This document shows positions 10,105-17,938 of a stretch of 64,000 bases of DNA, piece after piece. Every line of letters starts with the position of its first letter. Position 1 is the first letter of the stretch. This DNA comes from Caenorhabditis elegans (Eukaryota > Nematoda > Chromadorea > Rhabditida > Rhabditidae). The DNA is taken from contig NC_003279.8 of the NCBI RefSeq assembly GCF_000002985.6, forward strand, positions 13,082,001 to 13,146,000, in the 5' to 3' direction. The position numbers were made by a program, and so were the translations under genes. The notes below the pieces were generated by a model, which saw only the letters and a list, made by a program, of their open reading frames with translations, ran no database searches and was not told where the DNA came from.

Positions 10105-10665
10105 AAATATATAGTAAAATGACCCTTTTATAAATATGAGATTATAGTATAAAACTCATCATATATCTTGTTTTAAGACATAATATACTACATTTTAATG
10201 TGTCTAAAAATATGAGAAATTCTCATAATATTGACAGTTTATCTCAAACAGCATATTTGTAATAAAATGACACCTTTTATAAATATGAGATTATAGTATA
10301 AAACTCATCATATATCATGCTTTAAGACCTAATATACTACATTTTGATGTGTCTAAAAATATGAGAAATTCTAAAAATATTTGATGTGAAACTAAAAATG
10401 TATATTTGTAATAAAATAACACCTTTTATAAATATGAGTACATAGTATAAAATTCAGTATATATCATGTTTTATGGGCTAATATACTACATTTTGATGTG
10501 TCTAAAAATATGAGAAATTCTAAAAATATTTGATGTGAAACTAAAAATGTATATTTGTACTAAAATGACACCTTTTATAAATATGAGAATATCACATAAA
10601 TATACTATATATTACATTTTAATGATCAAAATACTCCATTTTGATATGCTCAAAAACATTGAAAA
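10105..10665. repeat. Four ~150-bp tandem repeats in the Maverick
   Basis: Four units begin near 10108, 10261, 10412 and 10560 with AATGACACCTTTTATAAATATGAG-type sequence. They continue through ATATACTACATTTTGATGTG and TCTAAAAATATGAGAAATTC. The first unit is the most diverged, and units 2-4 are very similar. The region fills the 623 bp between two plus-strand genes and has no supported ORF. Its role is unknown; it could be regulatory, a replication feature, or a simple expansion. Confidence 0.85.
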
Positions 10666-10680
10666 TTTACAATTTATTAA

Positions 10681-11184
10681 ATGACAGTAAATAATGAAAA
10701 TATCAAAAACACACCAAAACATTATATTCATATTAAGAATTTAGAAAATGATGTTTTATATTTCATATCTAGTATTAGATATCTAATGGATAAAAACATT
10801 TCATTAAAAAATATTCCTCATTATTATTTCCAAAATTATCCACAAATAGTATCTAATGTTTCTACTAATAATAAAAATAGATTTAAAGGAGGTTTAGAGA
10901 AATTACATGTATATGCAAATGATGAATTATTTTCTAAAATGTATCCAGAGTTAGTGGTGAATATTGAATGTGAACGTATAGGAGAAACTAAAATTCATAA
11001 ATATATTTTGAGTAAATATAATATTGATATAAATAAATATATTGATATAAATAAATATAATGATATTATTATTACTCATGAGAATACAGTAAATCCAACA
11101 GTAGAATTCAATACTATAAACAAAGAAATTGTTGGATCTAAAAAGATAAATATCTTATTACCAAAACATCTTTATAAAAAGTGA
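10681..11184 (+). CDS. Maverick protein of unknown function (167 aa)
   Basis: Opens at ATTAAATG and encodes 167 residues rich in Asn, Ile and Tyr. A predicted helical segment (LENDVLYFISSIRYLMDK) lies near the N-terminus. A short internal duplication, NIDINKYIDINKYND, lies near residues 118-132. I do not recognise the family and see no catalytic motif, signal peptide or membrane segment. Its position among structural and unknown Polinton genes, and its shared TAAATG start, argue that it is a genuine element gene rather than a chance ORF. Confidence 0.6.
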   Translation: MTVNNENIKNTPKHYIHIKNLENDVLYFISSIRYLMDKNISLKNIPHYYFQNYPQIVSNVSTNNKNRFKGGLEKLHVYANDELFSKMYPELVVNIECERIGETKIHKYILSKYNIDINKYIDINKYNDIIITHENTVNPTVEFNTINKEIVGSKKINILLPKHLYKK

Positions 11185-11191
11185 TTTTCAT

Positions 11192-11287
11192 AATACGGGA
11201 ATACGGGAATACGGGAATACGGGAATACGGGAATACGGGAATACGGGAATACGGGAATACGGGAATACGGGAATACGGGAATACGGG
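11192..11287. repeat. Perfect array of 12 x AATACGGG
   Basis: Twelve exact copies of the octamer AATACGGG fill 96 bp between two genes, eight bases after the upstream stop. The repeat is GC-richer than its surroundings and shows no mismatch, which points to recent expansion. Confidence 0.97.
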
Positions 11288-11307
11288 ATGGAAATATACA
11301 GCATTAA

Positions 11308-11835
11308 ATGAGTTTTAAATTATATATGTATCAACACCCTAGTAAAAATGATTCATCATGTATTTTATCTTCAATTGCAAATTTAAAATTAGAGCATCTA
11401 AATGTTAAAAAAATTTGTGATACTGGAGAATTTTACTTGAATGGAGATTGGTGTAAGTTAATAGCGAAAGATAGATTATTTAGATTGTTAAATAAAAATA
11501 AATCAAACATCTCCATTATAAAAGTCAAAGATGTTTATTGTTTGAAACAAGATGAAAAATTATTAAAGCATTGTAATCCCCCAGATAGATTCATTTTAAG
11601 AATGAAAGTTGATAGAATAAATTTAATAAAAAGAAAGGGAATGAAAACTGTCATAGCTTTAAATAATTTGACAAACCCCATACAAAGAGGAGCAATAACA
11701 AATCCTGAAAAACTTAAAATTAATCAAAGGTCAGAAACAGATAAAACATCTAAGTATAACAATTGGATAGATGATGTCAAAGAAGACAGAACAGAGCAAG
11801 ATAACTTTTATAGAAATATTTATGGTATATCTTAA
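11308..11835 (+). CDS. Maverick protein of unknown function (175 aa)
   Basis: Starts at ATTAAATG, twenty bases after the octamer array. The 175-residue product is basic, with Lys/Asn/Ile-rich composition and five cysteines but no recognised zinc pattern. The C-terminal third is polar and probably disordered. No signal peptide or membrane helix is apparent. It is followed by 18 bp and then the next plus-strand gene, suggesting a compact transcription block. Family not recognised. Confidence 0.6.
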   Translation: MSFKLYMYQHPSKNDSSCILSSIANLKLEHLNVKKICDTGEFYLNGDWCKLIAKDRLFRLLNKNKSNISIIKVKDVYCLKQDEKLLKHCNPPDRFILRMKVDRINLIKRKGMKTVIALNNLTNPIQRGAITNPEKLKINQRSETDKTSKYNNWIDDVKEDRTEQDNFYRNIYGIS

Positions 11836-11853
11836 TTTTCTCTTTTAATAAAT

Positions 11854-12438
11854 ATGAGTACAACTAGAAAGAATAATAACATTCATACTATAACATCTGT
11901 TAAATCAGAAATAAGCAAACAAATAAAAGATTTAGTTTCATCTTCTATGAATACTATTAAATCTGATTCTGAGATTTACTCATTTGTATCAGAATCATTA
12001 AAAAAAGATGTTGATAGTGCTGCTTATAAAAAGGCAAATGAGATTCATTCAATGATAATTTCGTTAATGAATCAAATAATAGAATATTCAGAAGAAGATA
12101 ATATTCTTTTATCATCACTAAAAACATTAGTAGATAAATTAGAATCAATTTCATTACAAAACGTTTCCTTAGAAGATGTTGTCAATAGATTATGTGAATC
12201 TTATAAAAAACTTCTTGTGAGAGTTGCGGAACTTGAAACTGAATTAGAATATGAGAAAGAAAAAAATCGAGCTTTACAAGAAACTATTAATAATTCATCT
12301 TCAGTTGATTCTAAGATAAATCAAGAGAAATTAAATAAAATTAATAATGATAAAAAAGCTAGAAAGAATTATGAATTAAATAAGATTGAATCTATTATAA
12401 ATAAAAAGAATATGGATATTATCAAAAGTTTGTATTAA
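11854..12438 (+). CDS. Maverick coiled-coil protein (194 aa)
   Basis: Starts at AATAAATATG. The 194-residue product is almost entirely alpha-helical in appearance. A central coiled coil at about 100-150 contains LLVRVAELETELEYEKEKNRALQ-like heptads, followed by a lysine-rich tail. No enzymatic motif is visible. The 3' end overlaps the convergent membrane-protein gene by 17 bp. A structural or scaffold role is possible but is inference only. Confidence 0.6.
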   Translation: MSTTRKNNNIHTITSVKSEISKQIKDLVSSSMNTIKSDSEIYSFVSESLKKDVDSAAYKKANEIHSMIISLMNQIIEYSEEDNILLSSLKTLVDKLESISLQNVSLEDVVNRLCESYKKLLVRVAELETELEYEKEKNRALQETINNSSSVDSKINQEKLNKINNDKKARKNYELNKIESIINKKNMDIIKSLY

Positions 12439-12676
12439 CAACTTCTTTTACATATTTTGTATATTCTTTAAAATTATTTAAAAAACCTTCTATTAATTTA
12501 TCTTTTTTGGATTCGTGTGATTTTTGTAAACATGTTACAATAATAAATATAACTATACTATCTATTAATAAAACTATAGAATAATTGATAACATTATTTT
12601 CTATATTGAATAAAATGAGAAAACTACATACAGTTAATAAAATTAGTAAAGCTATTGTAACATGTGAAAAATTCAT
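12422..12676 (-). CDS. Small two-helix membrane protein (84 aa)
   Basis: Starts at TATAAATG. The 84-residue product has two strongly hydrophobic segments, near residues 5-25 (HVTIALLILLTVCSFLILF) and 30-50 (NYSIVLLIDSIVIFIIV), followed by a charged C-terminal tail. It lies just upstream of the ATPase start and overlaps the 3' end of the convergent coiled-coil gene. In an element that also encodes a membrane glycoprotein it may be an accessory virion-membrane protein, but that is inference. Family not recognised. Confidence 0.65.
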   Translation of the reverse strand: MNFSHVTIALLILLTVCSFLILFNIENNVINYSIVLLIDSIVIFIIVTCLQKSHESKKDKLIEGFLNNFKEYTKYVKEVVNTNF

Positions 12677-12684
12677 TTATATAC

Positions 12685-13434
12685 TCAAAATAAAATAAAG
12701 TACTTTAATAACCTTCTAAATTTACCATCATCTATATCACTAGTTTTGTCAATAGTCAAAAAAGAATATTTATCTTTCCAAACAGAAGTAATCATTTCAT
12801 TAAATTTAATCTTATCTATTTCACCACAATGATCTCTATAAATATAATCCAAATTTAATTTATCTTGAGTGAAGACTATAAAGAAATTAGCATTCTCTCT
12901 TATAGTATTTTTAGGAAGTTTTATATAATTTTGAGAAATATAAAAACAATCAATATTATTATGCCTTCCTCTAGTGTAATATTGTTCTATCTTATTTTGT
13001 TTTTCTAACATCAAATCATCAAAAATAATTAAAGTCTTTTTATTGGGATCTATTGAACTTGGATCAGGAATTTCTTCACAATTGTCTGATGTAGTGACTA
13101 ATATATTTGATTTATCTTTCTTATCAACCATAAAATTTTGTGTCTGAAAGCAGTGTCTAATATCTTTCTTACTTAATCCATTTTCAAATCCATTTATAAG
13201 AGCTTGATAACATGGTTGAAATAATGTTGTAGAAAAAATATATAAATTATCATAATCTAAATAATCATCTCCTTGGAATTTATCCAAAAGTAAATTCATT
13301 AATAAATTAGTTTTACCACATCCAGACTTTCCTATAATACATGCTCTTATTGAATTGGGAAGTAAAGAATTATTGTTTCTATTTGAGTAATAATTTTTAA
13401 CAGAATAATCAGTGAAGTCAGACTTTTGCAGCAT
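12685..13434 (-). CDS. A32/FtsK-HerA-type genome packaging ATPase
   Basis: 249 residues with Walker A GKSGCGKTNLL (about residues 35-45), Walker B KKTLIIFDDLM (about 138-148) and a following sensor-like segment (YTRGRHNN...CFYISQNY). This is the conserved Polinton ATPase, which pumps element DNA into capsids in related viruses (family knowledge). The start is TAAATC-ATG, with the box one base from the codon. Length is normal for the family and no damage is seen. It faces away from the plus-strand beta-rich protein gene with a 53-bp divergent spacer. Confidence 0.95.
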   Translation of the reverse strand: MLQKSDFTDYSVKNYYSNRNNNSLLPNSIRACIIGKSGCGKTNLLMNLLLDKFQGDDYLDYDNLYIFSTTLFQPCYQALINGFENGLSKKDIRHCFQTQNFMVDKKDKSNILVTTSDNCEEIPDPSSIDPNKKTLIIFDDLMLEKQNKIEQYYTRGRHNNIDCFYISQNYIKLPKNTIRENANFFIVFTQDKLNLDYIYRDHCGEIDKIKFNEMITSVWKDKYSFLTIDKTSDIDDGKFRRLLKYFILF

Positions 13435-13487
13435 GATTTAATACAATTAATTTAATCAATATGTTAATAAAAATTTTTATTCATTAA

Positions 13488-13844
13488 ATGGCTCACTTAT
13501 TCCTTAATCTTAAGTCAAATAATACACAATTTAACTTTAATCAAAACTTTAATGCTACATCTATTGCAGTTGTAAAAGTTGATGGAACTATAGATATGAG
13601 TAAAAATATCTTTGTTTATCTATCTTGTAGTCTTATTTGTGATTCTTTTATGAATGAAAAGCAGAGTAATATAATTTGTAAATTCTATTCAAATAATAAA
13701 AAAGTAAAATATGAACCTATAAATTTGATATATCATAAAATAGTTAATACATGTAATACCATAACTTTGAGACTTGTAGATGATTCAAATAATCTTATAG
13801 AATCAAATAAATGTGATATTGAAATTGAGTTACATATCATCTAA
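13488..13844 (+). CDS. Small beta-strand-rich protein, possible minor virion component
   Basis: 118 residues starting at ATTAAATG. Alternating hydrophobic/polar strands dominate, ending in a pattern (TLRLVDDSNNLI ... DIEIELHI) common at the end of jelly-roll or beta-barrel structural proteins. It is shorter than the usual single jelly-roll penton protein of Polintons. It may be a reduced penton, a fibre-like part or an unrelated structural protein. It overlaps the convergent basic-protein gene by 4 bp. Assignment as structural is an inference from fold appearance and position. Confidence 0.55.
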   Translation: MAHLFLNLKSNNTQFNFNQNFNATSIAVVKVDGTIDMSKNIFVYLSCSLICDSFMNEKQSNIICKFYSNNKKVKYEPINLIYHKIVNTCNTITLRLVDDSNNLIESNKCDIEIELHII

Positions 13845-14158
13845 ATTCTCTTAAAACCTGATCCACTTTTAAGAACTTTTAAGAAATTATTATTAGCTTT
13901 TGATATCTTTTTATCATCAGATTTTTTAGATTTCTTATTCATTTTATTTCCAGATCCTTCTATTTTCTTAGATACTTTTAAACTAGAAGTTTCTATATTT
14001 GATTCTTTAATACTAGAAGTTTTTATGTTAGATTCTGTATTTGATGTTGTATTATCAGTTTTTATATTATCTACTAACTCTATTTTATCTTCTTTTTTAG
14101 GGGTAATAATTACATAACTAGAAGTGTTAGTTTGATCATCAGTATTGAAGAATCTCAT
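13841..14158 (-). CDS. Small basic, disordered protein with a candidate protease site
   Basis: 105 residues starting at TAAATA-ATG. Composition is Ser/Thr/Asn/Lys-rich with little order. A short repeat (SNIKTSSIKESNIETSSLK) lies near 45-63. It then has IEGSG, which fits the adenain cleavage consensus (M/I/L)xGx|G, and a lysine-rich tail ending GSGFKRI. Such features resemble small core or cement proteins cleaved by adenain-type proteases, and this element encodes one. The functional reading is inference, and it could equally be a DNA-binding core peptide. Confidence 0.5.
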   Translation of the reverse strand: MRFFNTDDQTNTSSYVIITPKKEDKIELVDNIKTDNTTSNTESNIKTSSIKESNIETSSLKVSKKIEGSGNKMNKKSKKSDDKKISKANNNFLKVLKSGSGFKRI

Positions 14159-14181
14159 TATTTATTTATTTAATTAAAAAT

Positions 14182-16635
14182 TTAATCAACAGTTAAAGAT
14201 TGAATAGATGGTCGATGTATCATTTCTCTTAATTCTACTGTCTCATATTCTCTTTTTCTTTTTCTATTTTTTCTATCTATAAATGTTTTTGGAGAAAGGA
14301 TCATCCATACAGACCTACCTACAAATATATAAACTAAAGCAACAGCTAAAGATACAACAACTCTCCAAATTCTAAGCCACCATTTTCCAAAGAATCCTTC
14401 TACATCATCTAATATCTCATGAGGCATTGTAGAGTCTTGATTATTTGCATGAACTTCAATAGAAATATCAGACTTTTCTCTCATTTCTTCAATAAGTTCT
14501 TCTTCAATATTTGTTTTTAAATCTAATAAAATATGTTCATGAAATACTACTTTATCATCTAAAAACTTTAAATTGAATTCTTTAAAACTTTTCATGTTAG
14601 TTATATTACTTCTATAATCAATCATAGGATGAAGTTCTGGTTTGCTTGATATAACATCTCCTGAATAATCATTTTTGTAATACCATATTTTATTTCCAAG
14701 ACTTTTAATCTTAATTGGAATTTGTCCTAGTGAAAGAGCTAAACTTAACTTATATCCATCAAAATGAGTAATGTCAATAAAGTCTATATCTTCTTCATCA
14801 ATTTCTTTACAGAATGTTACTTGAACAATTGAATTTTCTATTAATCTAACTTTAATAGCTGTTAAATTCAATTGTTTTTGAATATATCTTCTAGGGTTTT
14901 CTCTGATAAGAGTTTCAAGAACCTCATTTTGCTCATTGAAGATATCACACATAACTTCTGTTGTATGTCTTAATAAATTATTTGATTGATTTTCTAGATA
15001 TTGAAATTCTCCTGCTGCTTGAAAGTCTGAGTATAGTTCTCTCTTTATTCTAGTTTTTCCAATTTCAAACATTTCATAATTAGCAACTCTATTTATGAAT
15101 TCTGTATAATTTGGGAATACATCACAAGCTTCTCTAATTGTTTTATATTCTTCATGAGATGGTAAATTATCACAATCATCTTTTATATTTAAGTATTCAT
15201 CATAACCTGGAAATGGTAATGGTTGCCATCCTTCAGTATTGTTGTTTAGTTCTTTCTCATAGTTAGCAATATTATTTATAAATTCAGTATAACTTTTTAA
15301 AGAATCACAGCCTTCTCTACTATTTTTGAAAGCTGATGGGGTTGGAAAATTGTCGCAATCTTGTTTGATTTTCAAATATTCATCATAATCAGGTAGTGGT
15401 AATGGTTGAAAGATTTCTCTTTTAGTTCTATTTGTAGGAGTATTATTTTCTCTTTTTAATTTTTCAAGTTTTCTTCTTTCTGATTCTTGATGAGCTTTTT
15501 CTCTTTGTAGTTTTGCTTGTTTATTTTTTTCAAAAAGTTTTTCTCTTTGTAGTTTTTCTAGTTTTCTTTTTTCAAAGTCATCAGCTATGAGCTTTTCTCT
15601 CTCTTGATTTTGTTGTTTCATTTCTTCTTCTCTTTGTAGTTTTTCTTGTTTTCTCTTTTCAAAATCATCATTGATTTGTTTTTCTCTCTCTTGATTTTGT
15701 TGTTTTATTTCTTCTTCTCTTCTTAAAATTTCTTGATTTCTTTTCTCATATTCTTCTAATTGCTGCTTATGTCTTTGTTGTTGTAACTCTTCTCGGGTAG
15801 AAATTGCGACAGGTATTTGTTTTGGAAAGCGACTATGATTCTTAATTACTCTTACTGCAAAACCTTCATCACTAATCATAAGATCTAAATCACAATCTCT
15901 TATTGTTTTTCTAATTGGGAAACTTAATGCTATTTGATTTTTGTTATTAATCCAAAGATTATTATTATATATTCCTTCAAGAATTCCAATTGAAATATAT
16001 TGACATTTTTGATCATTGTTAATATCCCAAGTAATAATTTCATTTTTCTTAATTTCACAAAATCCATCTTGGTATTTACAATTATTCATATCAGTTAAAA
16101 CATTAGTTGGTTTTGTTTGATTGAAGTGAGAATAAACTTTAGTTTCAATAACAATACAATTTTCTTTGTAATATCTTTTAGGTGTGAATAAACTAGTAAA
16201 TCTATTAGGATAATCTACTGTAATTTTATTATTAGTGCTCCAAGTTTTTGAAGATAATTTTGTAAGTGTTCCATATCCACATTTCTTATTATTAACCATT
16301 TCTCTACATTCAGCAAGAGTAATAGGATATGTATTTAACTCTTTTTCAACTAGATGTTCATATCCTGAGAAATCTGTATACATTGATACTTCACTAACTA
16401 ACTTTTTACATACTTTAGCTTCCGAAATATATTCTATTATATTAGGTTTAAAGACTTCATATTGTACTATTTCTGATTTACTGTTAAGAATTCTATGATA
16501 ATTACACTTATGAAGTTTAGGAAGTTTAAAATATTGAACAGGAGAATTTTCAGTACAAATAATAGCTTTACTTACACTTTCTTGAAAATAAGATACTAAG
16601 AGAAATAGTGTTAAAATTCTAAAATATATTTGCAT
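14182..16635 (-). CDS. Type I membrane glycoprotein, candidate MFUS/gB-like fusogen
   Basis: 817 residues, starting at AATAAATG. A signal peptide spans about 1-22 and is followed by a cysteine-containing ectodomain with several N-glycosylation sequons. A long Glu/Gln/Lys/Arg coiled coil spans ~281-400. RTKR-E (~405) and RIKR-E (~528) look like proprotein-convertase sites and flank a tandemly duplicated ~65-residue module (QPLPLPDYDEY ... / QPLPFPGYDEY ...). A further ectodomain is followed by one transmembrane helix near 757-780 and a basic ~37-residue tail. Published work on Caenorhabditis Mavericks reported a herpes-gB-like fusogen in this type of element. The topology and gene position fit, but I cannot verify the fold by eye. 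Intact, with no frameshift. Confidence 0.65.
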   Translation of the reverse strand: MQIYFRILTLFLLVSYFQESVSKAIICTENSPVQYFKLPKLHKCNYHRILNSKSEIVQYEVFKPNIIEYISEAKVCKKLVSEVSMYTDFSGYEHLVEKELNTYPITLAECREMVNNKKCGYGTLTKLSSKTWSTNNKITVDYPNRFTSLFTPKRYYKENCIVIETKVYSHFNQTKPTNVLTDMNNCKYQDGFCEIKKNEIITWDINNDQKCQYISIGILEGIYNNNLWINNKNQIALSFPIRKTIRDCDLDLMISDEGFAVRVIKNHSRFPKQIPVAISTREELQQQRHKQQLEEYEKRNQEILRREEEIKQQNQEREKQINDDFEKRKQEKLQREEEMKQQNQEREKLIADDFEKRKLEKLQREKLFEKNKQAKLQREKAHQESERRKLEKLKRENNTPTNRTKREIFQPLPLPDYDEYLKIKQDCDNFPTPSAFKNSREGCDSLKSYTEFINNIANYEKELNNNTEGWQPLPFPGYDEYLNIKDDCDNLPSHEEYKTIREACDVFPNYTEFINRVANYEMFEIGKTRIKRELYSDFQAAGEFQYLENQSNNLLRHTTEVMCDIFNEQNEVLETLIRENPRRYIQKQLNLTAIKVRLIENSIVQVTFCKEIDEEDIDFIDITHFDGYKLSLALSLGQIPIKIKSLGNKIWYYKNDYSGDVISSKPELHPMIDYRSNITNMKSFKEFNLKFLDDKVVFHEHILLDLKTNIEEELIEEMREKSDISIEVHANNQDSTMPHEILDDVEGFFGKWWLRIWRVVVSLAVALVYIFVGRSVWMILSPKTFIDRKNRKRKREYETVELREMIHRPSIQSLTVD

Positions 16636-16687
16636 TTATTACTTTTAAAAAATTAATGTTTAAAAATTTTCTTAATAAATAATAAAT

Positions 16688-17938
16688 ATGATTGAAGCTG
16701 TTGATAAGATTCTTATGGTTGATAATCCTATTGTTAGTGATACATCAATTCAAAAAGAGAATTTAATAAGCATTTTTCCATCTTCAGGATCAAGTCTAAA
16801 TCAACATGGAGAAATAAATTTTGTTATAGAAACATGTGATCAATACTTACTTTTACATAAATCTTATATCTATATGGAAGTACAAATTTCTAAATTGGAT
16901 GATACTGCATTAGCAGAAACTGATGAAGTGTCTTTAACAAATAATGCTGCAATGTTTTTATTTGATAGAGCAACTTATAATATGGATGGAATGCCAGTAG
17001 AAAGTATTATGGATCCTGGAAGAGCTAGTCTAATGAAAGGACTTTTAACTTATAGTAGCACCATGAATAAACAAAATACATTTGGATGGATTTTGGAAAC
17101 AAAAGACATCATGACATATAAAATAAATAAATATACAAAGAATAGAAAAGGTAATATTACTTTCTGTATTCCTTTAACTCATATATTTGGATTTGTTGAA
17201 TGTTATAATAAAATCATATATGGAAGAAAACATAATCTTTCTCTTTACAGATCTCCTGAAAACAAGAATAGTATTACATCTTCCAATCCACAGAACTTCA
17301 CAGCAAAGATGGTTATCAATAAACTTCAATGGATCATTCCAAAGATTATTCCATGTCTTGAAATGCAAAATAAATTATTAAATATTTTTGAAAGTAATAA
17401 ACTTATTCAAATGCCTTTTATTTCTAGACAGTTTGAAAGTTATAACATTCCTAATGGAAATAGAGAATTCACATGGAAGTTGGGTACTAAATATGATAAA
17501 ATAAAATATATTGTTGTAGCATTTCAATGTGCTAGAGATAATAATTATTTGAATGCTGGAAAGTTTGATAATTGTGGATTAGAAGGAATATATGTTGAAT
17601 TAAATTCAGAAAGATATCCTCATGAATGTTTGAAATTTGATTTTGATAAATTTAATGCAGTTCAACAATATAATTTTGCTAAAGAGTTTAGAAATAGTTA
17701 TTATGAATCTACTAAAGATTATATTTTCATGGAAGAAGATGTATACTATTACTATTATCCGTTATTAGTATTTGATGTATCTAAACAAAATGATAGAATA
17801 ATTCAATCTAGACCTGATGTTACTATAAAAGCAACTTTTTCAAAAAGCATTGCTTCAAGTACAAAATGTTATTGTTTAGTAATGAGTGAAAATATAGTAG
17901 AAATAAAAGATAATAGAATTAAAGTTATTAGTGTTTAG
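16688..17938 (+). CDS. Major capsid protein, double jelly-roll type
   Basis: 416 residues starting at AATAAATATG. The N-terminal pattern (SSGSSLNQHGEINFVIE ... YLLLHKSYIYMEVQI ... NNAAMFLFDRATYNMDG) is that of Polinton/adintovirus-like major capsid proteins, which form trimers in icosahedral shells (family knowledge). Length is slightly short for the family but complete. Its stop codon overlaps the stop of the convergent integrase gene by 4 bp. The 52-bp spacer to the divergent glycoprotein gene holds TAAAT boxes for both. Presence alongside ATPase and protease means the element has the parts for a particle. Confidence 0.85.
   Translation: MIEAVDKILMVDNPIVSDTSIQKENLISIFPSSGSSLNQHGEINFVIETCDQYLLLHKSYIYMEVQISKLDDTALAETDEVSLTNNAAMFLFDRATYNMDGMPVESIMDPGRASLMKGLLTYSSTMNKQNTFGWILETKDIMTYKINKYTKNRKGNITFCIPLTHIFGFVECYNKIIYGRKHNLSLYRSPENKNSITSSNPQNFTAKMVINKLQWIIPKIIPCLEMQNKLLNIFESNKLIQMPFISRQFESYNIPNGNREFTWKLGTKYDKIKYIVVAFQCARDNNYLNAGKFDNCGLEGIYVELNSERYPHECLKFDFDKFNAVQQYNFAKEFRNSYYESTKDYIFMEEDVYYYYYPLLVFDVSKQNDRIIQSRPDVTIKATFSKSIASSTKCYCLVMSENIVEIKDNRIKVISV

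Noticed and set aside
11192-11287. AATACGGG array as telomere or CRISPR
   Set aside because: Nematode telomeres are TTAGGC, there are no spacers, and the array is internal to a transposon.
13488-13844. Firm call of the small beta-rich protein as the penton/minor capsid protein
   Set aside because: It is less than half the usual length and I could not see a full jelly-roll strand order, so it is only described as a possible structural protein.
16235-16498. Plus-strand ORF inside the glycoprotein gene (also 17174-17381 inside the capsid gene and 9238-9435 antisense to the DUF8207-like gene)
   Set aside because: Shadows of the larger, motif-bearing genes; none carries the TAAAT start box.
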